From: Euprymna scolopes
Taxonomy: Eukaryota > Mollusca > Cephalopoda > Sepiida > Sepiolidae
Reading direction: 5' to 3'
Assembly (NCBI GenBank): GCA_024364805.1
Contig: CM044505.1
Location: 38,415,529-38,435,762, forward strand
Length of the DNA stretch: 20,234 nt
In this document: positions 1-8,350 of the stretch, piece after piece
Position numbering within the stretch: position 1 is the first letter of the stretch
Layout: each line of letters starts with the position of its first letter
Made by a program: the position numbers and the translations under genes
The notes under the pieces: model-generated
Told to the model about the DNA's origin: nothing
Seen by the model: only the letters and a program-made list of their open reading frames with translations
Databases searched by the model: none

Positions 1-150
1 ATCCAAATGGAGAATTGTTCTTTCTCTTTAGAAAAAGAAATACATGCATGTTTAAATTACTTTCATAAAATTACCACAATGGACACGAAAAATATTTTTA
101 TGGCTATTAGTGTGTAAGTGGCAACGAAAAATATTTTTGTGACTATTTGC
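1..150. other. AT-rich sequence with a short spaced direct repeat
   Basis: No coding or RNA signal is visible. A short motif, ACGAAAAATATTTTT followed by a TGG/GAC-CTATT variant, occurs twice (about 82-105 and 124-147), spaced by roughly 40 bases. It lies immediately before the 55-bp tandem duplication and may belong to the same decayed repeat. Confidence 0.5.
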
Positions 151-265
151 CTAGTCACATGGTTGAACAGAAGAAAGTTTAGGTACCATATACCTACATG
201 TTGATCTAGTCACGTGGTTGAACACAAGAAATTTTAGGTACCATATACCTACATGTTGATCTAGT
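151..265. repeat. 55-bp tandem duplication (2.1 copies)
   Basis: Unit 1 (151-205) and unit 2 (206-260) are both 55 bp and differ at only three positions. A partial third copy, CTAGT, follows at 261-265. Each unit contains the near-palindrome AGGTACCATATACCT. The low divergence suggests a recent duplication. No function can be inferred. Confidence 0.9.
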
Positions 266-749
266 AATGACGTAATAAATAAACCCTGTCACAATATTAT
301 TCATATATTCCGGAAAGACCTTTAGTTTTCAATATCGGGAGTCGATAAAAGTTAGCTGCATTACTCTCTACCGTAACGTGTTCATTTCTTTCTTTTAAAT
401 GTAAAAATTCCATTAAAACACTTGTTATAAATAGAATGTTTCAAGTTTATTATTTCAGCGAGGAAATCTTTTTTTGGATAATAATATTTAAAAAAAAAAA
501 CAGTAATTAAAAAATGTAAGTCAAACATATTTCCATAGGAAACATGTCAACTGAACCGTTCATGTATTTATTCCCAAATAGTTTTAAATTATTTTGCATC
601 AACAATTTTAATAAAACTTACAGAATTCGGTTCTTATTTAGAATTCGACTAAATTTTAAAAGCAAAATCAGAAAATTTTGATAGTGTATGTACTCGTCAC
701 AATACTAAGACATCATATTCTAAAAATCACATAAACTTATCAAGTAGTT
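266..749. other. AT-rich DNA, possible upstream remnant of LINE A
   Basis: No gene is visible. Homopolymer A/T runs are common. From about 635 onward, weak plus-strand similarity to the LINE region preceding the RT thumb may be present (a YLEFD segment followed by ILKAKI), but it is too decayed to assign firmly. Confidence 0.4.
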
Positions 750-1045
750 TTTTTTTTATCTTACTAAAAATAAAAATCCGATTATTAACGACAAAAAAAA
801 ATTTGAATACAAACAAAATCTCGGTAGTCGAAATGGTTTATTCCGTTACTTTCGTAATAGGCATGAATTAAAATTTTTGGGTATAAAACACGTGAAATAC
901 TTATAGGGCTTTTTCTAAGAAATGGGGTGTAGAACGATTGTATCTAGCTAGGAAAGAAGGTCGCCGAAGCCTACATAGTGTTGAAGATGTGATAGATGTA
1001 GAAGGAGGAAATCTAACAAAATATTTCTGAAAGTATTGAAACTCT

Positions 1046-1348
1046 TCTTCTTGAAGTGATGCTGGATATGACCTTAAACTATATCCGATGGTGAGGCTCA
1101 GCTTGCGAGCTTTGGGGAGTGTGGGGCCACCCTTTAATTGCCAATGCTCCCAGGTCCACTCTGACCCGAAGTGGTAGTATCTGTTAGGGTCCCAATTATG
1201 GGTTAAATAGAAACCGACTTGAAAGAAAAACAAATATATTCTATTAAAAAAAATTGTTCTTCAAAATCACTGGATTCGACATTAAATAACCTGAAAAGGG
1301 TTGATATGCCGTAAAACAAAAACAACCAACCAAATCTTCTTGAAGTGA
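1046..1348 (+). mobile_element. 275-bp SINE-like insertion with 14-bp target-site duplication
   Basis: The 14-mer TCTTCTTGAAGTGA occurs at 1046-1059 and again at 1335-1348. Between them lies a 275-bp insert (1060-1334) ending in the A/C-rich tail AAAACAAAAACAACCAACC. Removing the insert plus one duplicate rejoins the LINE frame as ETLLLEVKIE, matching ETLLHEVKIE in copy C, so the insertion is secondary. The insert is relatively GC-rich at its 5' half, and I see no clear tRNA A/B box, so the head type is unknown. Length, tail and long duplication all fit LINE-mobilised retroposition. Confidence 0.85.
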
Positions 1349-2167
1349 AAATAGAACATTTAATTTCTAAGGTGAAAGAGTACTCAGAGGTTGCAAAAGA
1401 GAGGAGAAGAGTCATTTTGAAACTACACATTGTATTCTGTAGGAATATTAAATTTAGAGATAATGACAGCTGGAGTGGTTGGTCAGGGGTGATCTTAGTA
1501 AATCTACTGAAAGTACTTTAATGTCAGACCAGGAACAAACCACTCATACTAGGTCGATTAAACACTACACCAACAAAACTGCAAAACTACCAATGTGCAG
1601 ATTATGTAATGTAAGCGAGGAAACATGAGCGCATATTATATCAGAATGCCCTAACCTAGCTCATCGTCAATATAAAAAATGGAGACACAATAACATCGCT
1701 CAACTCGTACACTAGAATATATGTAAACTCTATGAATGAGATCATAATCAGAAATGGTATGAACATAAAAGAGAAGTCGTAAAAGAAAAACAGCAATGTC
1801 AATCTTCTTTGGGAAATGTGAATGGAAACTGATAACGTCCTTTGAAACCTGACATAAAGTTTCTAATCAAAAACAAGAGAACTTGCTTAATTATTGACAT
1901 AGCCTGCCCTTTAGTGCAAGAGAAAGAAAACGAAAATCAAGATCTGAAACGGAAATTAGACTATGGAAATGTAAAGAAGTCAAGCTGATTTCTATTATAA
2001 TTTAAACTCTTGAAACTATAACAAAAAGCCATCATAAATAAGTTAATCATATTGACGAGTTAGAAACTGGGAAAGCGCTAAGGCACAGCTTGAATGTCAG
2101 GGAATTGACTCGATGTTCAAGAAAAAACAATCCAACTAAAAATATCCAAAAGTTGAGACTAAAATGA

Positions 2168-2240
<73 letters not shown>
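2168..2240 (+). repeat. (TAA)n tail of LINE A
   Basis: About 24 AAT/TAA units start immediately after the TGA stop codon of LINE A. The homologous copy C ends in the same repeat (8291-8350, complementary strand). This is therefore an element tail or target repeat, not an incidental microsatellite. Confidence 0.9.
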
Positions 2241-2382
2241 GTGGAAGCTAACAGTACACATAAACTACGCACAAACTGGACACAGAAACGTCTACAGATA
2301 CAAAACACAAAGGAACATATCATGAAAACTGAAACTATTGTAAGATACCCCCTGTTTTTGTTTTTTGTGAGTGTCGCCACAA
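2241..2382. other. Unrecognised sequence downstream of LINE A
   Basis: There is no open frame of note and no RNA-like structure. It contains ordinary AT-rich text, with a CCCCCTGTTTTTGTTTTTT segment near 2348. Confidence 0.4.
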
Positions 2383-2895
2383 ACGGGCACCACACCAAAT
2401 AATGAGTGTCAAGGAGGATGGAAAGACTGAGAAGAGAAAGCACTAGCCAGACCTTCACTGGGTGAGTGCAAAGAGGACTGGGGCCTTGAGGAGGCGTATT
2501 GTCACTCAAATTCAAGTGGTAGCCGGCAACGAGAAATCAATGGTAAGCGGCCGTTGCGATAACGCAAATTCTTTTGCAAAGGTTATCGAAAGAGGTGAAG
2601 AGTACTGGAAGTCTTGGGAGACTTGTTGTCACTCAGACTCCAGGGAACATCACAAGTTGTCCTCAAAGAACAATCTATGATAAGGGCTTGTGTGACTACT
2701 CCTAATGAGTAAATAAAAACACCGATAATGACAGTGAATACAAATTAATAAAAAAACAATACAAAAATGGCATCAGTCTCGGTTGATACCATACAAAATA
2801 GCGGTGAAGGGTCAAGAACGATGGAAAGACCAAGGAGGGAAAGCACTTAAAAGACCTCCACTGAAAGAGAGGAAAGAGGATCAGAACATTGGGGT
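2383..2895. repeat. Diverged direct repeat (about 100 bp, two copies, 400 bp apart)
   Basis: Segments at about 2383-2490 and 2785-2895 align in the same orientation. Shared blocks include GATGGAAAGAC, GAAAGCACT, AGACCT, CACTG and AAGAGGA. A shorter repeat, TTGTCACTCA, recurs between them (2498 and 2628). They look like two copies of an old dispersed or tandem repeat. Short open frames across this area (for example 2462-2680) show no recognisable domain, and I do not call them genes. Confidence 0.6.
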
Positions 2896-3043
2896 GACTT
2901 ATTGCTACCTGAATCGTAATGAAGACCAACAGTTTAATCCAGTCATTGAAAACCAGCCTAAAACATCTCCATGAACTTCTAAATATTCAATTGTTTCAAT
3001 TTTTCGATCGCCAATTAACAATCGATGCGGGTATAGTCAGACA

Positions 3044-3057
3044 GATGCACACACACA

Positions 3058-3095
<38 letters not shown>

Positions 3096-3128
3096 CACAC
3101 ATACATACATACACACACACACATATAT
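3044..3128. repeat. (AC)n microsatellite with ATAC variants
   Basis: A long CA/AC tract passes through ATACATAC into ACATATATAT. Histidine/threonine- and cysteine/valine-rich frames across it are artefacts of the repeat. Confidence 0.95.
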
Positions 3129-3327
3129 ATGTTATTGATGGAACGATTCCAATATTTTTCCTGATTCCGATACAATTCCTAATTACCGTAAAACACACAC
3201 ATTGAATATGCAGATATTTTCTCAAACGTAAAAATACACTTGTGGGGGGATGATTTATATCTTTATATACATATTAGTTTTACGATTTTTCCGATTCCCA
3301 ATTCCGATTTTGATACTCGTCCCAACA

Positions 3328-3330
<3 letters not shown>

Positions 3331-3371
<41 letters not shown>
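3331..3371. repeat. (TA)n microsatellite
   Basis: About 20 TA units lie roughly 30 bp to the left of the fold-back element at 3403-3659. Together with the TA tract on its other side, this suggests insertion into TA-rich DNA. Confidence 0.95.
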
Positions 3372-3376
<5 letters not shown>

Positions 3377-3402
3377 TAGAATGTGAGAGAGAATATATAA
3401 TT

Positions 3403-3654
3403 ATTTCCACAGCCAGACAATGTCGCAGCTCACAAAAGCTATGAAAGCCACAAACTGGACGCCCAAGACTCGACTTTCGCTCTCATTTGGGATCATCAGT
3501 TAGACACATCCGAACTCAGACAAGAGACTCGGGTTTCGAATTCTGAATTTGGATGTGTCTAACTGATGAGCCCAAATAAGGGTGAAACTCGAGTCTTGGG
3601 CTTCCAGTTCGTTGGCTTCCATGGCTCTTGTGAGCTGCGACATGGTCTACCTGT

Positions 3655-3659
<5 letters not shown>
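3403..3659. mobile_element. Fold-back (palindromic) element 1, about 257 bp
   Basis: Left arm 3403-3520 and right arm 3542-3659 are inverted repeats around position 3531, with an unpaired centre of about 20 bp. Matching blocks include TGTCGCAGCTCACAA, CCCAAGACTCGA and CAGTTAGACACATCC with their complements. Arms differ by scattered substitutions and small indels, so the palindrome is old rather than a cloning artefact. No coding capacity. It is flanked by (TA)n, consistent with a MITE or fold-back element with a TA target preference. Confidence 0.85.

Positions 3660-3700
<41 letters not shown>
3658..3700. repeat. (TA)n microsatellite between two fold-back elements
   Basis: A pure TA tract of about 43 bp joins fold-back element 1 (ending about 3659) to fold-back element 2 (starting about 3701). 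Confidence 0.95.
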
Positions 3701-3702
<2 letters not shown>

Positions 3703-4050
3703 CCCCAAACCTCTGACCTTGAAGGAGAGTAGACAAAAACTTGCAACTATGGTTTCAAATGATCTGAAATAACAGCAAAGGGAAAGTTTATTTCAAATAT
3801 TTCTGCTATGCTATATCTTTCCCTCTTTTGGAAATAGGGTACGATTATGAAAATTATAAATATCTCCAGTATCAAATAATCCTTATACACTGTGAAATTT
3901 ACTTTATGCATGAAAACCAAAGAGGGCAGATATTACATATGCGAAATATTTGGAATCAAGTCTCCTCTTGCTGTTATATCAGATCATTTGAAACCATAGC
4001 AGCAAGTTTTAGTCTCCCCTCGATCAAAGCCAAAGGTTTTGGGGAAATAT
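3701..4050. mobile_element. Fold-back (palindromic) element 2, about 350 bp
   Basis: Left arm (about 3701-3835) and right arm (about 3919-4050) are inverted repeats about 130 bp long around a spacer of about 85 bp. Strongly conserved blocks include CTATGGTTTCAAATGATCTGA, AACTTGC, ATAACAGCAA and CAAATATTTC, each with its complement on the other side. Outer ends read TTCCCC-CAAACC and GGTTTTGGGGAA. An open frame at 3828-4064 crosses the spacer and right arm; it resembles no protein I know and is best explained by the repeat. Family unknown. Confidence 0.88.
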
Positions 4051-4059
4051 CAGATATTT

Positions 4060-5075
4060 TGTAATTCATATGCAAAACTAGGAAAATAAATGACTATGAT
4101 TGAAACATTTTATGGCTGTAAAAAGTGCCAAAAATAGGCAGGCTTTTTGAAGATTATAATACTAGTCTTTGGTTAAAATTTTATGAAAATTGGTAAAAAA
4201 GAACCTATATATTTTCAAACTAATAAAATATGCTATAATTTTCCTACATTTCTTCTATATATAGTGTCCTGGAGGTCAGCTTCAGTTTTGCTTCTTCGGT
4301 TGTCTCCCTTGTGACCTTGCCAGGCTACTAATATATAACAATGAGTGAACAATAAACATTTCCTGTAAACCATGATATATGTTATCCCGATATACAGAAG
4401 AATAGACGACTTGAAGTCCGGAGCAAACAGTGTCATATAAACCATTATTTTATTTTTCTAAGACAACAATAAATAAAATCAATTTTTATTAACTCGCATA
4501 TTTGCTATAATACTAAAAAAACAAATTCAAAACAATGAAATAATAACATTTTATTTATGATTTTATACAAAAACTAATTAAGTATAATGCGATTTTTTTG
4601 CTGACACTGTTTGATGCCGACTTCGTGTCGCCTTTTCATTTGTATCCCCCTTTTTCCTATATATAATACTTTTCTCGTCGTTTAGATACTTTTCTTTTTG
4701 TTAATCTCGTTCCAGAGGCGATTATTGCAGTTTTACACGGCATGAAATCTCCGTGAAAGACGGGAAAAACAAAAGCAGAAAAAAAAAAGATGGTTAATTT
4801 TCTGTGTTTGCATTTTTCCTTTTACATTTTACGATAAATAAATTCATATCATTAGAATTGTTTTAAAAACCGTTTGAATTTCGCTTCATTATTTGTCTTG
4901 AATGGCGCATCAGGAAATGCACATTTCCGAAACAGACAATACAGCGCAATGCATGAATATGTTAAAAGTAATTATCTATATCAATGCAATTAAAGTTGAA
5001 ATCGTTTGTGAAAGGAATTAAGCGGAAAGTAAGAATAATATCATTTCCGAACGTGCAGATATATTACATCATTGT
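4060..5075. other. AT-rich intergenic sequence, nothing recognised
   Basis: No coding, RNA or repeat feature could be supported. A slightly more GC-rich patch at about 4264-4330 (TGGAGGTCAGC..., TTGCCAGGC) may be a remnant of a dispersed repeat, but there is no second copy in the window to test it. Confidence 0.4.
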
Positions 5076-5080
5076 AATGC

Positions 5081-5151
5081 ACACACGCGCGCACACACAC
5101 ACACACGCACGCACGCACGCGCACACGCACGCGCGCGCACACGCACGCACT
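5081..5151. repeat. (CA)n/(CGCA)n microsatellite
   Basis: A CA tract is interleaved with CGCA and CGCG units. It abuts the candidate SINE at 5152-5310 on that element's 3' side (minus-strand reading), so it may be or have grown from the SINE tail. Confidence 0.9.
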
Positions 5152-5310
5152 ATATAGTCATCCAGGGACATGCGTTTCATCTTTTCAAGGCTCATCAGTG
5201 TAGCTAGACGCAACAGTCTCGTCACCTGAAGATTCGAACCCTGGCTACAAGAAACTACTTATAATAACAGTCCGACGCAGTATTCTTAACTAACTCGTCT
5301 GTAAATACAA
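5152..5310 (-). mobile_element. Candidate tRNA-derived SINE (minus strand)
   Basis: On the minus strand, a tRNA-like head contains GTCGGACT, then GGTTCGAATC (a good Pol III B-box) at about 5231-5240. Next comes a body with CTGATGAGCCTTGAAAAG and GAAACGCATG, then a TA/TGCG microsatellite as tail. Head, body and simple-repeat tail in that order is the standard SINE layout. The A-box is poorly conserved and no target-site duplication was found, so the boundaries are approximate. Confidence 0.55.
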
Positions 5311-5404
5311 GAAAAATATATCGCCTTTAACTATATTTTTCTATTCATTCATTTACATCTTTCATAATATTGTTAGCATATTCAATTTTTTAAAGAAAAA
5401 TGTT

Positions 5405-5560
5405 TTTTTTTACGCTGTTAAATGCCGTTTGCTTGAGGTAGAAGTCAAGCGTGATTTTGTGACTGGGTTCAAATCTCCCGATCAACGGTAATTATCACAT
5501 CCTACCCTGATGATTGAGTAAGTATAAAACACTAGTGTTTCATAGAAGACGGGCAACGCC
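5405..5560 (+). mobile_element. Candidate tRNA-derived SINE fragment (plus strand)
   Basis: A plus-strand B-box-like GGGTTCAAATC at about 5466-5476 is preceded by a perfect 6-bp stem (GCTTGA...TCAAGC, 5434-5453) placed like an anticodon arm. The body has CTGATGATTGAGTAAG and ACACTAGTGTTTCAT. The CTGATGA start and the GAAAC-type box (here as its complement) resemble the body of the SINE at 5152-5310. Followed by GACGGGCAACGCCGGG (5549-5564), which resembles the Helitron-like hairpin end seen at 13304-13321. Confidence 0.4.
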
Positions 5561-5810
5561 GGGAAAAAATCGGATGTATTGCATACACGCAATTGCGGAT
5601 CCGAGTAAAATCAGATGTAAATCGGATTGCTGCCGATGACGTCAACCATACATTCCGATCGAAGAAACAACGAGAGAATAAGTTTTTACTTATTATCGGA
5701 ATTGCTAAAAGTGCAAAGAGATAAAACAGTCGAAATTGCAAATTAAATGTGAAAATAAACAAACAATCAAATTCCAATCAAGAGAATGTGGGTGATGTCA
5801 ATATAAGTCA

Positions 5811-6087
5811 TCTCCAAGTGATGTTATCTCAAGTAATAGCACGAAGCTGGATACTCCACCAAACTAGATAAATTCTTGTCTTGGAATCCAGTAAGACCAA
5901 GAAACCAAACCAAAAGATATGCTACAACATATTAAAAATGGTTAATTGGGAAGAGGAAATTATGTTCTCAATTTCTTTACTTAATGTTTGAAAGATAAAG
6001 AAATTCAATGGAACATTCGAATATTTATGTATCTTATATAGAGTTCAAGTGTTAAGCCCAGGTTGTGAGCCCCTTCATTTCTGAGAA
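5811..6087 (+). repeat. Dispersed repeat E, plus-strand copy
   Basis: A 277-bp segment closely matches the complement of 8494-8769 (276 bp), by eye nearly 90 percent identical. Shared runs include AATAGCACGAAGCTGGATAC, AATGGTTAATTGGG, GGAACATTCGAATAT and TTAAGCCCAGGTTGTGAGCC. This copy lacks the extra 5' part (8770-8866) present in the other copy, so it looks 5'-truncated. I do not recognise the family and see no coding potential or Pol III boxes. Confidence 0.85.
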
Positions 6088-6107
6088 CTTCGACTGAAGT
6101 AAAATAG

Positions 6108-6112
<5 letters not shown>

Positions 6113-6139
<27 letters not shown>

Positions 6140-6170
6140 AGGAGAGAGAGAGAACGAGAGAGTGGGGAAG
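6113..6170. repeat. (GA)n microsatellite
   Basis: A GA-rich tract directly follows repeat E. Together with the CT tract at 6236-6300 it fills the gap between repeat E and the 3' end of LINE B. Confidence 0.9.
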
Positions 6171-6235
6171 AAAAAGAGAGGAAGAGTGACACTTCTACCG
6201 TCGTCGCACCGACAACCACTAACACACCGCCCCCC

Positions 6236-6258
6236 CTCTCTCTCTTTCTTTCTTTCTT

Positions 6259-6299
<41 letters not shown>

Positions 6300-6305
6300 C
6301 TTTCT
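6236..6305. repeat. (CT)n/(CTTT)n/(TATC)n compound microsatellite
   Basis: A pyrimidine tract with CTTT and CTAT sub-repeats. On the minus strand it follows the last recognisable codons of LINE B, so it may include that element's degraded tail. Confidence 0.9.
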
Positions 6306-6697
6306 CTCGTCATACTATCATACTATCTTTTCGCATCCATGCCCAAGTGTTTTCGTCATTCTCATCTTTTTTCATTCTTATGAATCTTCCGTGTAATTGT
6401 TTCTCTTTCCATTTTTCTTTTCTTGCCTTATTCTTTGTCTTTGTTTTGTTGATATTTCCGTGAGGGATCATGTCGTACGCTATTTTTTTGTTGTCGATCC
6501 ATGCCATGGCTAAATTCTTTCTCCTTCTTTTTACCTCCTTCATATATAGCAGATCATGTGTTCCTCTTTTTCCTTTAGACATCCTCTCTGTTACCCGGGA
6601 AGAAGTTCACGATTATTCAGTGGTAGAGTTGTTCCCCCAGTTGTGCTGTTAGTATTTTCCACATAGTGGGTAAGCACGTGATAGGCCTATAGTTGCT

Positions 6698-6712
6698 GGG
6701 GGGGGGGGGGGG
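6698..6712. repeat. G15 homopolymer inside LINE B
   Basis: A run of 15 G (C on the element's strand) lies where the LINE family encodes the short link between the KG-A and YRP blocks of the RT fingers. It is probably replication slippage in dead DNA. It is also a likely sequencing-error site. Confidence 0.9.
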
Positions 6713-7037
6713 AGGCGGATCCTTTCTCCATGTCCTTCTTTATCAGTGTGGTTCTACATTTTGTCATCCAATCTGGCACGTTTGTTTCCTGTATACATCT
6801 GCTCAGGTTTTGAACTCGCCTTTCGTGAAATGTGAATTTTTGAACCAGTATGCAGGTATCCCATCGTGCCCCGGTGCTCTCCAGTTTGCCATTTTTTCTA
6901 TGGTTTTCTGTAAGGTTTCCTTGCTGATTTCATTCACTGTTCCTTCTTTGATTTATTGTAACTTTTCTTTCATGTCTTTCAGCTATTTGGCATTTCTATT
7001 GTGACCCCGTCTTTCTTCCTATATCTTACTCCAGTAG

Positions 7038-7320
7038 AGTTTTGTGGTTAAAAGTAAAGAACCTTACCTCATGCATCGTGTTAGGAAAGAAAAAAAGAGA
7101 AAATAAAATTGGCCGCCCCCTGGTATTTATAGACTGAAAATCACGTGATGTGACGAGAGGGGGGAGGGGGTATGCAAATGAGGTGTGGTTGGGTCTCTCT
7201 ATAAAAGAGCCGTCTTCTTTATTTTGGGCGTCACTGTAGAAAGTGCAGAGAGAAGAGAACAGTTGGATTTGAGTTTAAGACTTTTGATCTGAGGTTGAGT
7301 TCAAATTTAACGTCAAGTTT
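7038..7320 (+). mobile_element. Solo LTR (273 bp) with 5-bp target-site duplication
   Basis: The fossil spans 7043-7315, begins TGTGGTTAAA and ends TTTAACGTCA. It is bounded by TG...CA with imperfect inverted ends. The 5-mer AGTTT is duplicated at 7038-7042 and 7316-7320. Excising it reconnects the host LINE B coding sequence (PTEIKL to YWSKI). TATA-like motifs exist on both strands (TCTATAAAAG at about 7198; CTATAAATAC on the complement at about 7120-7130), so transcriptional orientation is uncertain. No internal region remains, as expected after LTR-LTR recombination. It is younger than LINE B. Superfamily is not determined; 5-bp duplications suit Gypsy/Copia/BEL types. Confidence 0.82.
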
Positions 7321-8289
7321 TATTTCTGTCGGATTTGGTCGTTCTGTTTTTGTTTTTCCTCCGTTCACATTTTGATAGAATTTGCTTTCATTGTTTTCAA
7401 ATGTCCTATTTTGCTTACACTGTTCAAATTTGAATCTAAATCGGCTCAATCTCTCTTCTTTTGCTTCCATTTTTTTGTTCAGATTTTCATGTTTCTTGTT
7501 TAGCCTCTTCCTGCTAGGCCTAGTTCCAATTTTCCATTTTCTCCACGTCGCTTACTTCCTGTTTATCCTTTTGGCTTCTTTTTTTTATGTTTGTTGATTT
7601 GGGTTTCTAGCTCCATTTCTCATCCAGGTTTTGTCGGTCCATCTTTCCTCTGCTGTTTTCTGATTTGAACATCCTACTTACCATCTTGGCGCCTGCGTAA
7701 ATTAAATTGTTTAAGTCTGTGATTATATCTGTTGTGATGTGTGAGTTTACCTTCTCCGTTTCTGTTATTAATTTTTTCTGCCCTTGGTTCCTTAAAGATG
7801 GGAGCTTTGTTTTTTCCTCGCTCATGAACTGTATTCTTTTTTCTATTGCATCTACTTCATCCTCTGTTAGCTCTCTTTTATTGTTCTCGATTTCTACGTT
7901 TGGAGAGTCCGGCAGTCGTTAGTCTGCTATCAGTGTTTTTTCACTTGTGCGGTTTCTATACGCTCGGTTCCAGTGGGGGATGCTTCATGCTCATTTCATC
8001 ATTTATTTTTCGCTGTATTTCTGTTAGTTCCAGTTTTGAGAGCCAGCCTCTCCTGAGTATCACTCGTGTTTGATCGCAATTCTTTGTCCTGTCGTATGGC
8101 AATTACTGGGCAGCCCCCATAGTTCTTTCATTCGTTTCCGATAACCTCCATATTTATATTTAGGATGGCTTCTATAATAGTATTCCAGTCTCTTTCGTTG
8201 TCTATTTCTTCCTCCAGGCTTTTCTTTTTTGATGGGTATCTTGGCTATGTTGTGTTTGGTCGGTATCATTTCGGTTCCTGAAATTAGAG

Positions 8290-8290
<1 letters not shown>

Positions 8291-8349
<59 letters not shown>

Positions 8350-8350
8350 T
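8291..8350 (-). repeat. (TAA)n tail of LINE C
   Basis: About 20 TTA units (TAA on the element strand) begin right after the TGA stop of copy C. The other edge is the first base of LINE B, so this repeat is also B's 5' flank. Confidence 0.9.

Larger units (their letters stand above)
750..2240 (+). mobile_element. LINE copy A: 3' half of an R2/R4-type (REL-endonuclease) non-LTR retrotransposon
   Basis: This is a 5'-truncated LINE remnant read on the plus strand. Pieces in order: a region ending in VYSVTFVIGMN (about 830-860); VERLYLARKEGRRSL (about 926-970); a stretch restored after removing the insert at 1060-1334 (ETLLLEVKIE); TESTLMSDQEQTTHTR (about 1510-1555); a zinc knuckle CRLC...HIISEC (about 1596-1652, CX2C-H-X4-C); LVH..NICKLYE.DHNQKWYEHK; and RP-KPDI.....IIDIACP (about 1840-1910). 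The last matches the PD-X(n)-D motif of R2-like restriction-like endonucleases. The final frame runs to a TGA at about 2164-2166 that abuts the (AAT)n tail. Several stops and frameshifts make it non-functional. A second copy of the same subfamily lies at 8290-9755. Family assignment rests on remembered motifs of REL LINEs. Confidence 0.85.
6310..8283 (-). mobile_element. LINE copy B: internally deleted REL-type non-LTR retrotransposon
   Basis: Read on the minus strand this is a decayed LINE ORF related to A and C but covering different domains. In order: an N-terminal region (about 8269-7830, weak); EEKTKLPSLRNQ...NNLIYAGAKMV (about 7820-7670); a QNRTFENNESKFYQNVNGG block (about 7410-7360); after a solo LTR, WSKI.EERRGHN (about 7035-7000); the RT entry motif ANWRAPGHDGIPAYWFKN (about 6890-6835); a MWKILTAQ block; RGTHDLLYM; and RT motif A NLAMAWIDNKKIAYDMIPH (about 6515-6460). 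It then jumps to KWKEKQLHGRF and TWAWMRK, a segment normally found just before the CCHC knuckle. RT motifs B-E and the thumb are therefore missing. A G15 run at 6698-6712 and many stops confirm decay. Its 5' edge touches the TAA tail of copy C. Confidence 0.82.

Noticed and set aside
901-1233. 110-codon minus-strand frame
   Set aside because: It lies antisense across LINE A and the SINE-like insert; the plus-strand LINE motifs explain the sequence better.
3566-3772. Short frame with repeated Ile/Tyr as a peptide gene
   Set aside because: It runs through fold-back element 1 and the TA tract; the peptide repeat is the microsatellite.
6693-7004. 103-codon plus-strand frame
   Set aside because: It starts in the G15 run and is antisense to the RT region of LINE B.
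7382-8073. Several hydrophobic plus-strand frames that look like membrane proteins
   Set aside because: They are antisense shadows of the Lys/Glu-rich LINE B reading frame; A-rich coding DNA gives Phe/Leu-rich complements.
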